A stretch of 64,000 nt of DNA from Lachnospiraceae bacterium (GCA_017521195.1 JAFXGP010000132.1:35360-99359); one strand, 5' to 3'. Positions 26,416 to 35,235 are shown, counted from the first letter of the stretch. Numbers and translations: made by a program. The notes: generated by a model not told the origin, from the sequence alone.

Positions 26416-26898
26416 ATGAAGGATATGTTACATGAAGAAAGTATTGTAAAAGGAATTGAAGAGTATTTGAAAGAAAACGATTGGACCTTTGAGTATGATT
26501 CTTTTCATGGAGTTTTTAGTGTGGAGGCAGATTTAACCTGTGCTTTGGGGACTGCACTGGTTGTTTATCAGGCAATGGAAGGTGGATTTTTATGTTATAC
26601 CACCATTGCAGAAGAAGCAAGAATTCAGGTGCTGCCTGTAGTTTCAGAGTATTTGCATAGAGCAAATTATGGACTTCCAAATGGTAATTTTGAATTAGAT
26701 TATGATACAGGAGCAATTCATTTTAAAACATATTTTGATTGTCCTGATGGAAAGCCAACAAAGAAGCAGTTGGATGATAGTATGACTATCGGTCTTACCG
26801 TATTTGATCATTATGGAGATGGTCTGTATGAGATTTTACGGGGAACAAGTATGGCAAGAAGGTTAATCGAGGAAGCAGAAGAACAAGGTGGTGAATAA
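26416..26898 (+). CDS. YbjN-like protein (possible T3SS-chaperone-type fold)
   Basis: A 160-residue acidic, soluble protein with the YbjN-domain order: a helix, 'FSVEADLTCALGTALVVY', 'FLCYTTIAEEARIQVLPVVS', 'YLHRANYGLPNGNFELDYDTG', then 'HYGDGLYEILRGTSMARRLI'. YbjN proteins share the fold of type III secretion chaperones, which hold effectors as unfolded or capped clients. Here it heads a group of GNAT and kinase-like genes placed behind the CIS, which makes a cargo-loading chaperone a reasonable guess, not a demonstrated role. Start may be ATG 26416 or ATG 26425; AAGGAG at 26408 suits the second slightly better. Confidence 0.7.
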   Translation: MKDMLHEESIVKGIEEYLKENDWTFEYDSFHGVFSVEADLTCALGTALVVYQAMEGGFLCYTTIAEEARIQVLPVVSEYLHRANYGLPNGNFELDYDTGAIHFKTYFDCPDGKPTKKQLDDSMTIGLTVFDHYGDGLYEILRGTSMARRLIEEAEEQGGE

Positions 26899-26900
26899 TT

Positions 26901-27743
26901 TTGAAAATACAAGAAATTATTTGTAAGCCTATGGGAACCAAGGTAGAGCCTGAGGTGGAAGATTTTTTGTCCAAACAAGAATTACGATTGTTGGAAGATT
27001 TAAAATGGAAAGGTTTTTCAGCTGTCTTTAACAATGTTACGGTGGGAATACTACTTTATCGTATGCAGGGAAAATACATATTGTTGGAACGTATTTTTGT
27101 AAAACCCGGATATCGAAGAATCGGCATTGGAAGAGAAATGTTGGGAATGTTATGTAAGTTTGCCAAGGCTAGTAAGAAACCATTGCTGTTTTCTTTTGAT
27201 GCTACCGGAAACAGGGATGTTTTTTATCGTTTTGTTGCTTCTACCCATGAGTTCGTGATAGAAAGACAGGAAGGATTTGAAGCTTATTTGACTACCGGAG
27301 AAGTTTTGAATATTGGACAGAAAACTGTAGGAAAAGTTAAAAATGCGGAACTCTTTTTTGAACAGAAAAACAGTGCCCGAGAAGAGTTTATAACACATTT
27401 GGCTGAGAGCCATGAGCAGATTGCCTGGGAATTGAAACATAGTAATCAGGCGTATCGAAGAGATCTGTGCTGTTGTGTTACGGAAAATGGCGTAATCCAG
27501 GCAGTAAGCCTGATAAAGCAGCAGAAAAAAGAACTGGAACTGAAGTTAATGTATGGAAGAGCCAATAAGGGGAAACAAACCGCAGAAGCTTTGCTGGGTT
27601 CTTTCCATAATATGAAAGAAGAAAAGGTTTTTCCTATGAGAATTACCACAGTAACTGAAGCAGAAATAAAAGTGTTTAATTTTATTTGTCCGGAATATGA
27701 AATTACAAAACGTTTTTATGTGGCTTATTATATAGGTTCATAA
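26901..27743 (+). CDS. Bilobed GNAT acetyltransferase-like protein (CIS-linked, copy 1)
   Basis: A 280-residue protein. The N-terminal lobe is a clear GNAT domain with the acetyl-CoA loop in 'IFVKPGYRRIGIGREML' (about residues 72-88) and a following 'KKPLLFSFDATGNRDVFYRF'. The C-terminal lobe (about 150-280) looks like a degenerate second GNAT copy. The start is TTG, with AAGGTGGTG eight bases upstream. Its stop is 15 bases before the tandem kinase-like gene. A protein of the same architecture lies on the minus strand (34300-35145), also directly upstream of a large candidate effector. It may acetylate, protect or chaperone that cargo. Substrate unknown. Confidence 0.78.
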   Translation: MKIQEIICKPMGTKVEPEVEDFLSKQELRLLEDLKWKGFSAVFNNVTVGILLYRMQGKYILLERIFVKPGYRRIGIGREMLGMLCKFAKASKKPLLFSFDATGNRDVFYRFVASTHEFVIERQEGFEAYLTTGEVLNIGQKTVGKVKNAELFFEQKNSAREEFITHLAESHEQIAWELKHSNQAYRRDLCCCVTENGVIQAVSLIKQQKKELELKLMYGRANKGKQTAEALLGSFHNMKEEKVFPMRITTVTEAEIKVFNFICPEYEITKRFYVAYYIGS

Positions 27744-27758
27744 GGAGGTGAAGAGAGT

Positions 27759-30700
27759 TTGGATAGTAAATTTATGCATAAAAATAAGAATGGGCAGGAA
27801 AACAGTTATATCATTGCTCATGATTATTTGAATGAACAGCGTGAAAAAGAACAGAATAAAGGCTTTACTCCTGATCCTTATATGCCATGGATTAACGAAG
27901 AGGAATATTATGAATCAAACTCTAATGGAGATGAAAATATTTCTGTACTTGAGAAAGTAAGCACATATATTTCACAGAGTAAAAATGACAGGGTTTTAGC
28001 CGGTATAGATAAGAAGTTCGAAAAGCTGGAACGAAAGCGAGAAAAGAAGCTTTTAAAAGAGCAACAGAAAGAGCAAAAAAGAGTAGAAAAAGAAGCGAAA
28101 GCACAGAGGAAGGCAGAAGCGAAACTTCATCAAGAACAGGAAAAGAAATGGAATAAAATTCAAAAAGCAGATAAGAAAAAAGTGGCTACAGATAAAGTAC
28201 GCCACGGATTTTACAGTTTTATTAAGGGATTTGTTAAAGTTGGAAGATTTATCTCCGGGAGAGACAAGGAAGCCAGACATACTAAAGAGAATTCCCCATT
28301 CCGACAAAGTCTTTTGGATGCTTATGACAGAATGTATGCCATGCATCTGGATGCCGAACTTAATGGAACCATGGAAGAGTTTGAGAAAACTTATGGTGAA
28401 TATTATCGTAACCTTAAGGACGAATATGAGTCTCTTAGAAAAGTTGTCAAACTGTATGCTAAAGAAGATAAGCAGGAAGAAGAATTTGTAGAGTTGCTTC
28501 GACATAAAAATGCTCCTATGCAGTTTGGAAGCAGTCTCCGTGCCAATGTAGAAGGCGGGACTAAACCGGCATCCGTTCAGTATAGTCAGGATGGCCGTAA
28601 ATGGCTGGTGAAAGAAAGCCTGTCTTGCATTGGTGTGGCAGAACCTAATGCGGCGATTGTAACAGAAGCAGGCTATAAGATTCAGAAATTAGTGTCACCG
28701 GATACAGCCATTGAAGCTTTTAAGGGAAAAAGTGTGGGAAAAGGTGTAGTATCATATCAGAGAATGGTTGCCGGAGTGAAAAAGGATGTGGATTTGTTTA
28801 AATTTTCACGAACACCGGAAGCTATGACAGAAGAAGAACTGGCAAGAATTGAGGAACTGGCGCCACAAATTTTAAGAGAACATACTACAGATTGGCTACT
28901 TTGTAATTTTGATACCAAAGGTGAGAACTTTATTATTGCTAACGATGGAACAGGTCAAGATAGAGTATACGGCATTGATAAGGAAGCGGCATTTAGGGCA
29001 ATTCTGGATAAGGGAGCTCAGCATATGAGCAAGGATTATCAGAGATTTGATCAGGATACGGTGTACAATCAGTTATTTCGTTTGTATGCCCAAGGCAAAA
29101 TCAAACTGGATCTTCATGCTATTGAAGCACAGATTCTAAAAGTGGAATCTTTGGATTACAGAACCACTTATAACAATAACGGAGAAGCACGGCAGGAACA
29201 TGATCCTAAGTACGGTGATACCGAATATATGCGTACTTTTTCTGAATATATAGAACAGCAGAAGCAGGACAGACCGGATAAGGTTAAGGAGATTGAACGT
29301 AATATCTTAAGAAGAAAACAGAATCTTCGAATGGAATACCGCAATTTCCTGGGAGAATTGGTAAGAGAACGAATAGAAAAGTGTCCTGAAGAAGCACAGG
29401 AACTGCGGGAAAAGTATTTTGCAGGACAAGAAAGCGGAGCCTTTTTATTTAAAAGTGATACCGTAGAAACGTTGAAGCAGGAAAGAAAACAGGTAGTTCT
29501 TCAAAAAGAAGAAGATCTCGAGGAACTAATGGCCAAGGCCAAAGCTGCGGATGCAGCGGATGAGAAGGCTTATAAGCGTCGCCATGGGTTCTATGATTTT
29601 TCCAAAGCATTTATTATGGGGCTGAAAAAGTTTGGAGATAAGTTTAAAAGTAAGAAAAATTTTACAGAGATTCGTTCTACGCAAGTCCCTCTTTCTAAGA
29701 TTCAGTTTGATAGAGAGGCGAGAAATACGGAAAATGGTCCGGAATTAGAAAGATATCTGGAGCTTGTGAATCAGGTAGAAACAGAAGAAGAACTGGAAAA
29801 ATTAATGGAGAGAGAGACCAGGGAAGTTCGCATGGTGCGGGATGAAGAAATTCATCTTGGCGGTACCAAACCCATGAGTCAGTATATTGGGTCAGATGGC
29901 AGTCAGTGGTTGGCAAAGCAGGCAGTGAACTGTATGGGATACTATAAAATCGAAGGGGCTCTTTTAACAGCTGCAGGTGCAAATCTTCAGAAAATTGTTC
30001 ATCCGGAAACCGCAGTGGATGCCTTTGTGGGAAGAACCAAAAAACATGGAGATGTTTCGTTCCAGAGAAGACTTCAGAATGTGGAAAGCGGACCGAATAA
30101 ATTGGATTTGTTTAAATTTTCCAAACATCCGGAACTGGCAACCAAAGATACGATTGAGGCAGTAGAAAAGTTAGGACCACAGATATTAAGGGAACATACC
30201 ACCGACTGGCTTCTTTGCAACTTTGATACCAAGGGAGAAAACTTTATTATTACAAAAGAAGGGGATGGACCTCGTGTGCTTCATGGAATTGATAAGGAAG
30301 CAGCATTTAATAAAATTTTAAAAACGGAAGCTCAGACTATGAGTAGAACTTACAAACCGCATGCCAACAATACCCTGTATAACGTGGTGTTTTCCATGTA
30401 TGCAAATTGTGAGATAGATTTGAATCTTTTTGATGTCTTGCCTCAGATTGAAAAAGTACAGGAACTTAGTGATACAGATTATATGGCTACTTTTAAGGAG
30501 TATCTGGATCATGTGAAGAAAACCAAACCAAATCAGTTTGGAGAGATATACAGTAACATTTTGCGAAGAAAAACGGAACTGAAGAAAGAATATGCCACTT
30601 TCTTTACAAAACTTGTAAATGACAGATGTAAGAAGCTGCATCCTAAAGAGGCAGCGGAACTTCGTCAGAAATATTTTGGAGAAGATGGAAAATTTCAGTT

Positions 30701-30779
30701 TCCGGTAAATAGAACTTCTAATAACAATGATGAGCCTGCAAATAGGGATTCCGGTAATAGTAATGATGCGGTGAATTAA
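27759..30779 (+). CDS. Tandem kinase-like-fold protein, candidate CIS effector
   Basis: A 1006-residue protein built of a charged coiled-coil N-terminus (about 85-145) and two homologous units (about 148-560 and 608-975). Each unit has an RHGFY segment, a 'WLVK'/'WLAK' strand with a candidate ATP lysine (K285, K720), the near-identical block HTTDWLLCNFDTKGENFI (from 375 and 813) with D385/N390 and D823/N828, and GIDKEAAF with a metal-type Asp (D407, D845). This order resembles the HipA/PI4K/actin-fragmin class of atypical kinases. Both sites look intact. There is no signal peptide. TTG start with AAGGAGGTG eight bases upstream. Being very large, duplicated and eukaryote-like in fold behind a CIS, it is my best effector candidate; target unknown. 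Confidence 0.72.
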   Translation: MDSKFMHKNKNGQENSYIIAHDYLNEQREKEQNKGFTPDPYMPWINEEEYYESNSNGDENISVLEKVSTYISQSKNDRVLAGIDKKFEKLERKREKKLLKEQQKEQKRVEKEAKAQRKAEAKLHQEQEKKWNKIQKADKKKVATDKVRHGFYSFIKGFVKVGRFISGRDKEARHTKENSPFRQSLLDAYDRMYAMHLDAELNGTMEEFEKTYGEYYRNLKDEYESLRKVVKLYAKEDKQEEEFVELLRHKNAPMQFGSSLRANVEGGTKPASVQYSQDGRKWLVKESLSCIGVAEPNAAIVTEAGYKIQKLVSPDTAIEAFKGKSVGKGVVSYQRMVAGVKKDVDLFKFSRTPEAMTEEELARIEELAPQILREHTTDWLLCNFDTKGENFIIANDGTGQDRVYGIDKEAAFRAILDKGAQHMSKDYQRFDQDTVYNQLFRLYAQGKIKLDLHAIEAQILKVESLDYRTTYNNNGEARQEHDPKYGDTEYMRTFSEYIEQQKQDRPDKVKEIERNILRRKQNLRMEYRNFLGELVRERIEKCPEEAQELREKYFAGQESGAFLFKSDTVETLKQERKQVVLQKEEDLEELMAKAKAADAADEKAYKRRHGFYDFSKAFIMGLKKFGDKFKSKKNFTEIRSTQVPLSKIQFDREARNTENGPELERYLELVNQVETEEELEKLMERETREVRMVRDEEIHLGGTKPMSQYIGSDGSQWLAKQAVNCMGYYKIEGALLTAAGANLQKIVHPETAVDAFVGRTKKHGDVSFQRRLQNVESGPNKLDLFKFSKHPELATKDTIEAVEKLGPQILREHTTDWLLCNFDTKGENFIITKEGDGPRVLHGIDKEAAFNKILKTEAQTMSRTYKPHANNTLYNVVFSMYANCEIDLNLFDVLPQIEKVQELSDTDYMATFKEYLDHVKKTKPNQFGEIYSNILRRKTELKKEYATFFTKLVNDRCKKLHPKEAAELRQKYFGEDGKFQFPVNRTSNNNDEPANRDSGNSNDAVN
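28200..29435 (+). repeat. Internal duplication unit 1 of the kinase-like protein
   Basis: Codes residues 148 to about 559: RHGFYSF segment, kinase-like core, then a helical tail with NILRRKQNL and ELREKYF. It is homologous to the unit at 29580-30690. Confidence 0.75.
29580..30690 (+). repeat. Internal duplication unit 2 of the kinase-like protein
   Basis: Codes residues 608 to about 977: RHGFYDF segment, kinase-like core, helical tail with NILRRKTEL and ELRQKYF. The catalytic block is almost unchanged from unit 1, although flanking parts have diverged, so selection has kept both cores. Confidence 0.75.
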
Positions 30780-30806
30780 GGTAATATTAGAAGAAAAGGA
30801 GAAAGT

Positions 30807-31805
30807 ATGAAAAAGTTGAGTAAATTATTAAGTGTTATTTTAGTTACATCTATTGTATTAATGACGGGATGTGGAAGCAAAGAAGAGATAAAGATTGAGA
30901 ATAGTGTAAGTAAACAGGAAGAACCTTCAAAAAACATGTCAACTACAGATTCAGAAGTTTCTGAAGAAGTGACTGTTGCAGAGACAGAAGAAGTGCCGGA
31001 GCAGGAAGCTTCCAAAGGAGAAGATATTGATTATCTTGGAATTCATGGAGTTACTCTGGATAGAATCTATGCATGGGTTATGGAAGGAACTGAAGATACT
31101 CATATTGCAGATGGGGAACAGGTGATTGTGGATGCTATTAAAGAATTTGAAGATGGTGCAAAGTATGATTTAGGGTATGCTGTTACAGAAGTAAATGAAG
31201 ATGGTATTCCGGAGTTAATAATCGGACAGACAACCCAGGAAGGCATAGGAAATATGATTTATGCTATCTATACATGGAAAGATGGCAACTTTGGGTGCAA
31301 TGTAGATGGTGCAGAATATGGATTAATTACTCCGGGAGCTGTTAATAATGCAGAAGTTTTGTATTTAACTCCTTTTTCAGAGTATGAACCCGGGATGAAG
31401 ATAGAAGCAGAAATGGAAGCAATTTCTATGGAAGAACCACCGGTGTGTGCACAGTGGATTGATGATGTGTACCTGGAACCAAACGGCTACGATGTATTTA
31501 CGGCAGATGATAACGCAGAACAAAGACAGGTAGTATTTATCGCGATTTCTAAAGTATCTGATTTTAAAGTGTTATCTTTAAGCTTTGAAGGGATGGATGA
31601 AAATGGAAGTATGGTACATTTTGCCACCACAGAGCTTTATAGTCAGGCGGAATTAAAACCGGAACGTCCTTTGATGGTTGGAATGTCTTGTGACAGTACC
31701 ATTCCATGTTACGGAATTTCTTATGTAGATGAAAATGGTGTTACCAGAAATTTTGCCATTGAAGTAAGTGGTATGGATGGTTCTGTTTTACTCAGCGGGT
31801 TTTAA
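30807..31805 (+). CDS. Secreted lipoprotein of unknown function
   Basis: A 332-residue predicted lipoprotein: positively charged start (MKKLSKLLS), hydrophobic stretch and lipobox ending MTGC at Cys22, followed by a Glu/Ser-rich linker to about residue 70. The remaining domain is beta-rich ('YAVTEVNEDGIPELIIGQTT', 'IYAIYTWKDGNFG') and contains a D-x-N/D-x-G-type calcium-loop-like phrase near VNEDGIPEL, common in Lachnospiraceae surface proteins. It follows the kinase-like gene by 27 bases with AAAGGAG and ends at a terminator shared with the opposing sortase gene. I do not recognise a family for the core. It could act on the outer membrane face as a sensor or release factor. Confidence 0.75.
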   Translation: MKKLSKLLSVILVTSIVLMTGCGSKEEIKIENSVSKQEEPSKNMSTTDSEVSEEVTVAETEEVPEQEASKGEDIDYLGIHGVTLDRIYAWVMEGTEDTHIADGEQVIVDAIKEFEDGAKYDLGYAVTEVNEDGIPELIIGQTTQEGIGNMIYAIYTWKDGNFGCNVDGAEYGLITPGAVNNAEVLYLTPFSEYEPGMKIEAEMEAISMEEPPVCAQWIDDVYLEPNGYDVFTADDNAEQRQVVFIAISKVSDFKVLSLSFEGMDENGSMVHFATTELYSQAELKPERPLMVGMSCDSTIPCYGISYVDENGVTRNFAIEVSGMDGSVLLSGF

Positions 31806-31840
31806 GTGATTGGAAATATTTTGAAATAAGAAAAATATAA

Positions 31841-31877
31841 AAATCTCCAAAGCAGAAAATTGTTTTGGAGATTTTTT
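31841..31877. terminator. Bidirectional intrinsic terminator
   Basis: Stem AAATCTCCAAA / TTTTGGAGATTT with an 11-base loop and T-run on the plus side, A-run on the other. It separates the plus-strand lipoprotein from the convergent sortase gene. Confidence 0.8.
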
Positions 31878-31884
31878 GTGCTGT

Positions 31885-32760
31885 TTATTCGGCGGTTTCC
31901 AATACTGCCTGTACATAAACTCTTTTTTCAGGTTGTTCGCGGATACAGGTAATCAATGTAATGATTTTATCAGTATCTGTTATTTTTATGTCTTTTCGTA
32001 AATTAACATCTTCGGAATCCATGTTCTGGATTTCAGAAAGGTAGTCAGAATAAACATCTTTGTCAGAAAAGTCGAAACTGTTAAGCAGATGTCTGTCATC
32101 ATAGAGGTAAGCTGCAAATATTTTATAGGTGAATTGCTTCTTGGGAGTATAAATATATACTGTATCATTGGTAGCAAAAAAATCAGCTTCACGGAATTTG
32201 TGTAAGTCTGTAAACATGGTGCCGTTTCGCATATTATGTCCGTAGATTACAGTATTGTTATCTGTAAAATCTTTGGAATTCACACGTTCTGTATAAATAC
32301 ATCCGGGATAACCTTTCAAACCATCAATGGTATAGTCAAGATAGTAGGAGTCATCTGCTTCATGCTGTAAAATAGGATAATCAATGGCTGTACCGGGAAT
32401 GGTAATCCAGGCATATACATCCTGATTGGTTTCCCAAAGAGATTCAAAGTCAATGGGGCACTGAAAGTCCGGAGTAGTGTCTAAATCTGAGGCTGTATCA
32501 GAAACAGCATTAGCATTGGAAACACCTGCTAATTCTATGTTTTCTGTAAGTAAGGTTTCCGTTTCGGGAGGAATTTGGCGGCCTGTGGAAACAGAATTGC
32601 CTGATTCTTGTAAGATAATTGTGTCCTTATCAACCATTACTGCGTCAATATCTGTTTTTTTGATTCCTGTTTTTAGTAAAAGAAAGCACCCTGTCAGTAT
32701 ACATATAAGGATGATACCGACAGCTTGGATGGTTTCTTTTGAAAATTTATGATGATTCAT
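31885..32760 (-). CDS. Class B sortase
   Basis: A 291-residue membrane-anchored transpeptidase: TM helix at about 12-30, a Ser/Thr-rich linker, then a class B sortase domain with 'AWITIPGTAIDYPILQ', 'NTVIYGHNM' (H175), 'ITLITCI' (C272) and KRVYVQAVL (R280), so the catalytic triad is complete. Sortases of this class attach surface proteins to peptidoglycan or assemble pili. No protein with an LPxTG/NPxTG tail is encoded nearby, so its substrate is elsewhere. It is the last gene of a three-gene minus-strand group (GNAT, 488-aa unknown, sortase). Start ATG 32760 was chosen because upstream in-frame codons lack an SD. Confidence 0.88.
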   Translation of the reverse strand: MNHHKFSKETIQAVGIILICILTGCFLLLKTGIKKTDIDAVMVDKDTIILQESGNSVSTGRQIPPETETLLTENIELAGVSNANAVSDTASDLDTTPDFQCPIDFESLWETNQDVYAWITIPGTAIDYPILQHEADDSYYLDYTIDGLKGYPGCIYTERVNSKDFTDNNTVIYGHNMRNGTMFTDLHKFREADFFATNDTVYIYTPKKQFTYKIFAAYLYDDRHLLNSFDFSDKDVYSDYLSEIQNMDSEDVNLRKDIKITDTDKIITLITCIREQPEKRVYVQAVLETAE

Positions 32761-32813
32761 ATTTGTCACTTTCTTTGGTAATAAGTATAACAAAGATAAG
32801 ATAGATTCTATAT

Positions 32814-34280
32814 TTATAACTGTTCTTTTTGTAAATTATTTAGAAGGACCTTTCCTTCCGGAGTTAATTTAGTTTTTGTCAGCAGATGTTCTATCACATT
32901 GATATTAGTATCCACATAATGTTGGTGTATCTTTAAGTTGAATTTACATTTGTCCATTATTTTTGAGGCTGTGCTAAAAGCAAGCATACGCTCTGTACCA
33001 ATTTCATCTGATGGTTGTTTTTTAAAATTAAAACTTTTATTGGAAGTAAAAGATAAATGTGCACAAGTATCTGCACTTACAAGAAGATCCTTATAAATCT
33101 TATCAATGATACCCATATGTTTTTTATATTGAGCAGGATTAGAATTCATCAGTTGCTTACAGTTTTCCAATTTAACATAAGCCGGAAGTTCGCTTTTAAC
33201 GACGCCTTCTTCTAATTCTCCATCCAAATCAAATATTTTCGTGGTTTTTTCATCCCGGATTTTTAAGGAATTACTTAAATTTTCGATACTTTGGTTTAAA
33301 GCATTACAATAGATGGAATAGCCATCAGATCTAATGTAGTCAGCTTCATTCATATTTACCGCTTTAGAACCAATCAATGAGACTAAAGCATGGTTAAGAG
33401 GTTCTATCTGATCCAAAATACGGACCTTAATCAATTCTTTTATTCTGGGTGATTTTTCATCAAAATAAGGTTTGTTTACGGGATCTTCATATATATTTTT
33501 AAAGTAAGTAAAGCGGGTACACATAAGTCGCACTTCTCCGGCATGGTCTTTTAAGTAATTATAGCTAAACATATCCATGGATAGTTCTTTACTTAGTAAT
33601 TGAGACATAATATCATCCAGAAATTCGCGACGTTTTTCTATATCTTTGGATGCATAAGCTTGGCAAAATTCCATGTCTACATCCTTAACGTTCTTGTCAC
33701 TCCAGCTGGCAGGTTCTCCGTTTTCTTTTACTTTAAAACCATTGCAATAACATCTGATTACCCGTGTATCAACCTGATTATTAATAATTTGTTCTTTCAC
33801 GTCTTCAGGAATAGCTTCAATGGAATTGTTTAGATTATCTTTCATTCGCTGGAGACTGTGTACGATACCATAGCTGTAATGGTCTGCTCCTGGATTTTGT
33901 TCTTTCGCAAGTTTTTCCTGACGTTTACGTTCCTTTTTTTGTTTATAGGTTTCTTTGGCAGGAACTTCCAGTGGTTTATAGGATGCCTCCGCATAAGTGT
34001 AGGCAACAGATGTAGGAACGCCTGCATAAACCTGTTTTATTAAGGTTTGATTACGTTCCAGGTTTGTTAAGCTTACATATTTGTTTTGAAAATCGCGCAA
34101 TTCTTCTTTTTGATCTTCAGGCAAATAATTATAGCTACTAAGAGTACCCAGATGTCTGTCAATTGCAGTGGTTTGATAAGTCAGATGTTTATTTTGCTGC
34201 ATCTGCATGTTGTTATGTTGGACAGGTTCCCGTTGTATCTGTAAAGCATCCTGTGGTATGGCATTATTGTTTTTAGGCAT
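32814..34280 (-). CDS. Large helical protein of unknown function, candidate CIS cargo
   Basis: I do not recognise this 488-residue protein. Residues 1-35 are Asn/Gln-rich and probably disordered (MPKNNNAIPQ). Residues 100-125 form a Lys/Glu/Arg-rich stretch (YKQKKERKRQEKLAKEQN) much like the coiled coil in the tandem kinase-like protein. The rest is predicted helical with no signal peptide or TM. It lies 19 bases downstream of a bilobed GNAT gene, mirroring the GNAT/kinase-like pair on the plus strand, which is why I list it as cargo candidate. ATG 34280 has AGGAG eight bases upstream in mRNA sense; a longer in-frame start would overlap the GNAT gene without SD. Function unknown. Confidence 0.6.
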   Translation of the reverse strand: MPKNNNAIPQDALQIQREPVQHNNMQMQQNKHLTYQTTAIDRHLGTLSSYNYLPEDQKEELRDFQNKYVSLTNLERNQTLIKQVYAGVPTSVAYTYAEASYKPLEVPAKETYKQKKERKRQEKLAKEQNPGADHYSYGIVHSLQRMKDNLNNSIEAIPEDVKEQIINNQVDTRVIRCYCNGFKVKENGEPASWSDKNVKDVDMEFCQAYASKDIEKRREFLDDIMSQLLSKELSMDMFSYNYLKDHAGEVRLMCTRFTYFKNIYEDPVNKPYFDEKSPRIKELIKVRILDQIEPLNHALVSLIGSKAVNMNEADYIRSDGYSIYCNALNQSIENLSNSLKIRDEKTTKIFDLDGELEEGVVKSELPAYVKLENCKQLMNSNPAQYKKHMGIIDKIYKDLLVSADTCAHLSFTSNKSFNFKKQPSDEIGTERMLAFSTASKIMDKCKFNLKIHQHYVDTNINVIEHLLTKTKLTPEGKVLLNNLQKEQL

Positions 34281-34299
34281 TGTTATATCTCCTCGTATA

Positions 34300-35145
34300 T
34301 TAGTAAAGTCTTGTAGAACAGGTAAAAGAAATACATTCCGCATCCGGTACGAGATTATGAATCAATTTGGCTGAAGCTTCGTTTACCGGCTGAACGGCAA
34401 TCATGGTATCCGGGGAATAAAGTTCATTGGCACGTTGCAGTGATTTTCTAAGTAATGCAGCTAATATTGCGGGCTGTGCTTTGTCTACCCAGGCGCAGGA
34501 AAGTGTCAGCATATTCCCATAAGAATGGTCAAAAGTAATAAAAGCTTCTATTTCTCCATTCTTTATATATGCATGGCTGAGTTCTCTATCAAGTTCATTG
34601 CTGGTAAGAGGAACTTCCGGTAAAGGAACGTCTTGAACGGAAGCAGTTTTCTGAACAGTCATTAATAAATTATCCGAAATTCTACTGAAAGCTAAAAGAT
34701 GGGATGATTCCAAGGTAGAGGCTGTAAATAAAGGAGAATGAAGTACTTTTTCCAATGGAAATCGGTATATAGTTAATCCATCATTTTGTTCAGTTGTAAA
34801 ATCAGATGCATCCAGAAAGGGCATAAGGGTTTCATGCTCTTCATGGGTTACGGTATAATCAATCATTATTTTTTCAATGGAACTATATTCATATAAAATT
34901 CTTTTTAATCCATTCAGCATCATGGTTGCACCGCCCTGGCGACGAAAGGCGGGAGCAACATAAAGAGAAGTAATTTGGAAATGTTCCTCATCAATATAAC
35001 CTGCAAGGGCACCACAGGCAGTTTCACCTTTCACAATCCCCAATGCGGTGATGGGTTCACCCTCTTTTAATGCAGCGACTACCTGCGGATCCATGAAAGG
35101 TGAAAAAACAGGGAGCTGTTCTATGCTGATATAACCTAGAGTCAT
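34300..35145 (-). CDS. Bilobed GNAT acetyltransferase-like protein (CIS-linked, copy 2)
   Basis: A 281-residue protein with an N-terminal GNAT lobe ('ITSLYVAPAFRRQGGATMML', the acetyl-CoA loop near residues 66-75) and a C-terminal lobe without a convincing loop. Length and two-lobe layout match the plus-strand protein at 26901-27743, although sequence identity looks low. It is first in a minus-strand group and is preceded by AGGAGG and a good promoter. Directly downstream is the 488-aa unknown. The recurring GNAT-then-large-protein order suggests that the GNAT serves the neighbour, for instance by modification or masking before loading; this is inference. Confidence 0.75.
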   Translation of the reverse strand: MTLGYISIEQLPVFSPFMDPQVVAALKEGEPITALGIVKGETACGALAGYIDEEHFQITSLYVAPAFRRQGGATMMLNGLKRILYEYSSIEKIMIDYTVTHEEHETLMPFLDASDFTTEQNDGLTIYRFPLEKVLHSPLFTASTLESSHLLAFSRISDNLLMTVQKTASVQDVPLPEVPLTSNELDRELSHAYIKNGEIEAFITFDHSYGNMLTLSCAWVDKAQPAILAALLRKSLQRANELYSPDTMIAVQPVNEASAKLIHNLVPDAECISFTCSTRLY

Positions 35146-35188
35146 AGTAAATACCTCCTAATATTTTTGTGTTAAGACTATTGTCAAT

Positions 35189-35217
35189 ATTATAGCATAA
35201 GTGGAAGAAAATGATAA
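35189..35217 (-). promoter_or_regulatory. Predicted sigma-A-type promoter for the GNAT/unknown/sortase group
   Basis: Reading the minus strand: -35 TTATCA (35217-35212), 17-base spacer, -10 TATAAT (35194-35189) with an extended TG one base upstream. It lies about 45 bases before the start codon. Confidence 0.6.
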
Positions 35218-35235
35218 TAGCAACAGGTTTTGTGC

